Shown here one piece after another: positions 9,022 to 10,028 of a stretch of 10,028 nucleotides of DNA; the first letter of the stretch is position 1, and each line of letters begins with the position of its first letter. The stretch comes from Ophiocordyceps camponoti-saundersi (nom. inval.) (Eukaryota; Ascomycota; Sordariomycetes; Hypocreales; Ophiocordycipitaceae), in contig PDHQ01000742.1 in the NCBI GenBank assembly GCA_003339415.1, positions 1-10,028 on the forward strand, given 5' to 3'. The notes beneath the pieces were generated by a model. It did not search any database. It was not told the origin of the DNA and worked only from the letters and a program-made list of their open reading frames with translations. The position numbers were made by a program, and so were the translations under genes.

Positions 9022-9039
9022 GGCACGAAAAACGAAGGC
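9022..9039 (-). promoter_or_regulatory. Motif upstream of gag, shared with extra ORF leader
   Basis: The plus strand reads GGCACGAAAAACGAAGGC, matching 2515-2532 at 15 of 18 positions. It sits about 60-80 bases upstream of the proposed gag start. See the entry at 2515-2532 for the possible meaning. Confidence 0.35.
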
Positions 9040-9068
9040 TAAGTTAATTTAGTATATATTAAAGGTTC

Positions 9069-9087
9069 TATATATATATATATATAA
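9069..9087 (-). promoter_or_regulatory. (TA)n run upstream of gag, possible TATA element
   Basis: About nine TA units followed by AA lie roughly 110-125 bases upstream of the proposed gag start. LTR retrotransposons normally start transcription in the LTR, which has its own TA run (about 9552-9566). This internal run may be an extra promoter element or a microsatellite enlarged by the general AT bias. Confidence 0.25.
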
Positions 9088-9440
9088 AGAAAGAGAAGAA
9101 GAATAAGATAATAGAGAGTAGAAAAGGGGGCAATTCGTGTCTTATCGAAGAAAAAGCTAATATAGTTAGCAAAGTAAAACTTATCTATTATCTCTTTTAA
9201 TTAGGGTAGGCGACGTAGTAAGATTGCCTTATTAATCTATATAACTTCCCGATTATTAAGCGAATTGCTATTAGGAAGAAACTTAATTGCCGAGCAGGCA
9301 GGTTAGTTAGAAAAGGGGCAAAACGAGGTTCTTAGTAATATCTTAGGAGCCTTAAGTTTATTATTATGTTAAGTTGAGTATAGTCGCGTTCCTAAGCGTA
9401 TACGGTAATCGGCAATTAGTGCTAAGAGATTAATCCCCCC

Positions 9441-9458
9441 CCCCTATCTCGGTCACTA
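9441..9458 (-). other. Candidate primer binding site
   Basis: Immediately inside the 5' LTR the minus strand reads TAGTGACCGAGATAGGGG. Primer sites normally begin TGG, complementary to the CCA end of a tRNA, and TGG to TAG is a one-step RIP change. The plus strand here reads CTCGGTCACTA, which becomes a tRNA-like end (CTCGGTCA then CCA) if the last step is a RIP change. The tRNA was not identified. It overlaps the ambiguous LTR edge by 3 bases. Confidence 0.45.
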
Positions 9459-9662
9459 GCTAGATAAGTTAACGGCGGAGGGATTAAATAAACTAATTAT
9501 AGGCATAAGAAATAAGCTTAACACGAAGATTAATAAGTGCCCTCGTTAATTAATATATATATATATCCTCTAGGAATAACTGCCCCCTATATAGGTAGTT
9601 AAGCAAGTATTAGTTATATAACTAGAATAACGTAATCCCCTTTTAACCTTCCCCCTCTAGCT
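9456..9662 (-). repeat. 5' LTR (right end of element)
   Basis: This is the partner of 370-576, on the gag-proximal side and therefore the 5' LTR of the minus-strand element. It should hold the promoter; a (TA)n run lies at about 9552-9566. The region corresponding to the perfect hairpin of the other LTR is present but one arm is mutated. The inner end abuts the candidate primer site. No convincing matching 4-6 bp duplication was found in the outer flanks. Confidence 0.88.
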
Positions 9663-10028
9663 GCCTATAAGTACGGTACGTACCTGCTTATTAGTAAAAC
9701 ACGCCGTAGTGCGTACCTCTCTATAGACCCACTTCGCCTATTAGCAATAGCCGGTACGTACCTAACTACTCTACTTTTAACGATATTTTATAAAAATATA
9801 ACTATTATTAGTTTTTTTTACTATATCGCTAGGGCTAAAAGTTAGATATAAAAAACCGGGCGGAGGAAGCCGTAAGAGGCAGAGAGAAACTAAATATTTC
9901 TACTAATATTCTTATAACTATTACGGATATTTATAGACGCCGCGAAATAAGTTATAAAGATTAGAAATATAAATAGTTCGGCGACGGTAAGAGATATGCG
10001 AAAATAAAACGGATATTAAATAAGTATA
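9663..10028. other. Right flank, degraded repeat-like DNA
   Basis: GGTACGTACC, a perfect 10-bp palindrome, occurs twice (9675-9684 and 9752-9761), and a related GTGCGTACC lies between them near 9710. A plus-strand frame from 9863 to the window end reads about 55 codons with only two stops and is rich in Arg/Lys, but it has no recognised motif and is too short to call. The segment could be the end of another transposon. A few non-GCA CpA sites survive (for example in AAAACACG and CCCACTT). Confidence 0.4.

Larger units (their letters stand above)
8962..9440 (-). other. 5' leader between primer site and gag
   Basis: About 480 bases lie between the primer binding site and the proposed gag start. 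The gag-proximal third is C/T-rich on the minus strand (9000-9035 and about 9090-9120), with a long (TA)n run at 9069-9087. The rest holds no frame I could support. Packaging signals normally lie here, but none can be named. A few surviving non-TGC TpG sites occur at 9366-9376. Confidence 0.45.
370..9662 (-). mobile_element. RIP-inactivated Ty3/Gypsy-type LTR retrotransposon with an extra ORF
   Basis: Two 207-bp direct repeats bound an internal region of about 8.9 kb. Read on the minus strand, it shows Gag, protease, reverse transcriptase, RNase H and integrase signatures in the order of Metaviridae (integrase last). At about 9.3 kb it is larger than many fungal Gypsy elements, which are commonly 5-8 kb. 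The excess is a reading frame after integrase and a leader of nearly 500 bases. Every coding segment is riddled with TAG/TAA stops, and ATG codons are nearly absent (TpG to TpA turns ATG into ATA), as expected after heavy RIP. No clear target-site duplication was found; the ends share a CTAGCT sequence that blurs the boundaries by a few bases. The copy is non-autonomous and probably silent. Confidence 0.9.

Noticed and set aside
364..9670. Possible target-site duplication at the element ends
   Set aside because: CTAGCT occurs at both edges of both LTRs, so it belongs to the LTR or its palindromic ends. Outer flanks (GGTCTA on the left, GCCTA on the right) do not match convincingly.
9863..10028. 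Short Arg/Lys-rich plus-strand frame at the right edge
   Set aside because: Only about 55 codons with two stops and no recognised motif; it may continue outside the window.

Overview
The window is AT-rich, repeat-derived DNA. CpA and its complement TpG are almost absent, while CpG, CpC and CpT are common. TAG and TAA stops crowd every frame, and no ATG-initiated ORF exceeds about 63 codons. This is the signature of repeat-induced point mutation (RIP), so the source is most likely a filamentous ascomycete (Pezizomycotina) carrying a dead transposable element. No host gene was recognised.

Nearly everything is one LTR retrotransposon of the Ty3/Gypsy type, about 9.3 kb (370-9662), lying on the minus strand. 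Two 207-bp direct repeats, about 90% identical in a hand alignment, form its ends: the 5' LTR at 9456-9662 and the 3' LTR at 370-576. Read from right to left, the order is 5' LTR, candidate primer binding site, leader, gag with an RGG-like stretch and a zinc knuckle, aspartic protease, reverse transcriptase, RNase H, integrase, an unrecognised extra reading frame, and the 3' LTR. Gag and protease share one frame. Reverse transcriptase, RNase H and integrase share another, displaced by -1. Inside each frame the only interruptions I met are TAG or TAA codons at sites where Gln, Trp or Arg would fit.

Mutation has hit the enzymes at key residues. All four integrase zinc ligands read Tyr, all three catalytic acidic positions (spacing D-X59-D-X35-E) read Asn, Asn and Lys, and two of three Cys ligands of the Gag zinc knuckle read Tyr. 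The copy cannot be autonomous.

The least expected part is 712-2469: a roughly 585-codon frame between integrase and the 3' LTR, on the element's coding strand. It ends in a preserved TGA and has a leucine-zipper-like segment near its C-terminus. I do not recognise it. A motif upstream of it resembles one upstream of gag, which may indicate a separate transcript.

The flanks (1-369 and 9663-10028) are also mutated and look like other decayed repeats, so the element probably sits in a repeat-rich, gene-poor compartment. All translations, alignments and counts were done by hand.
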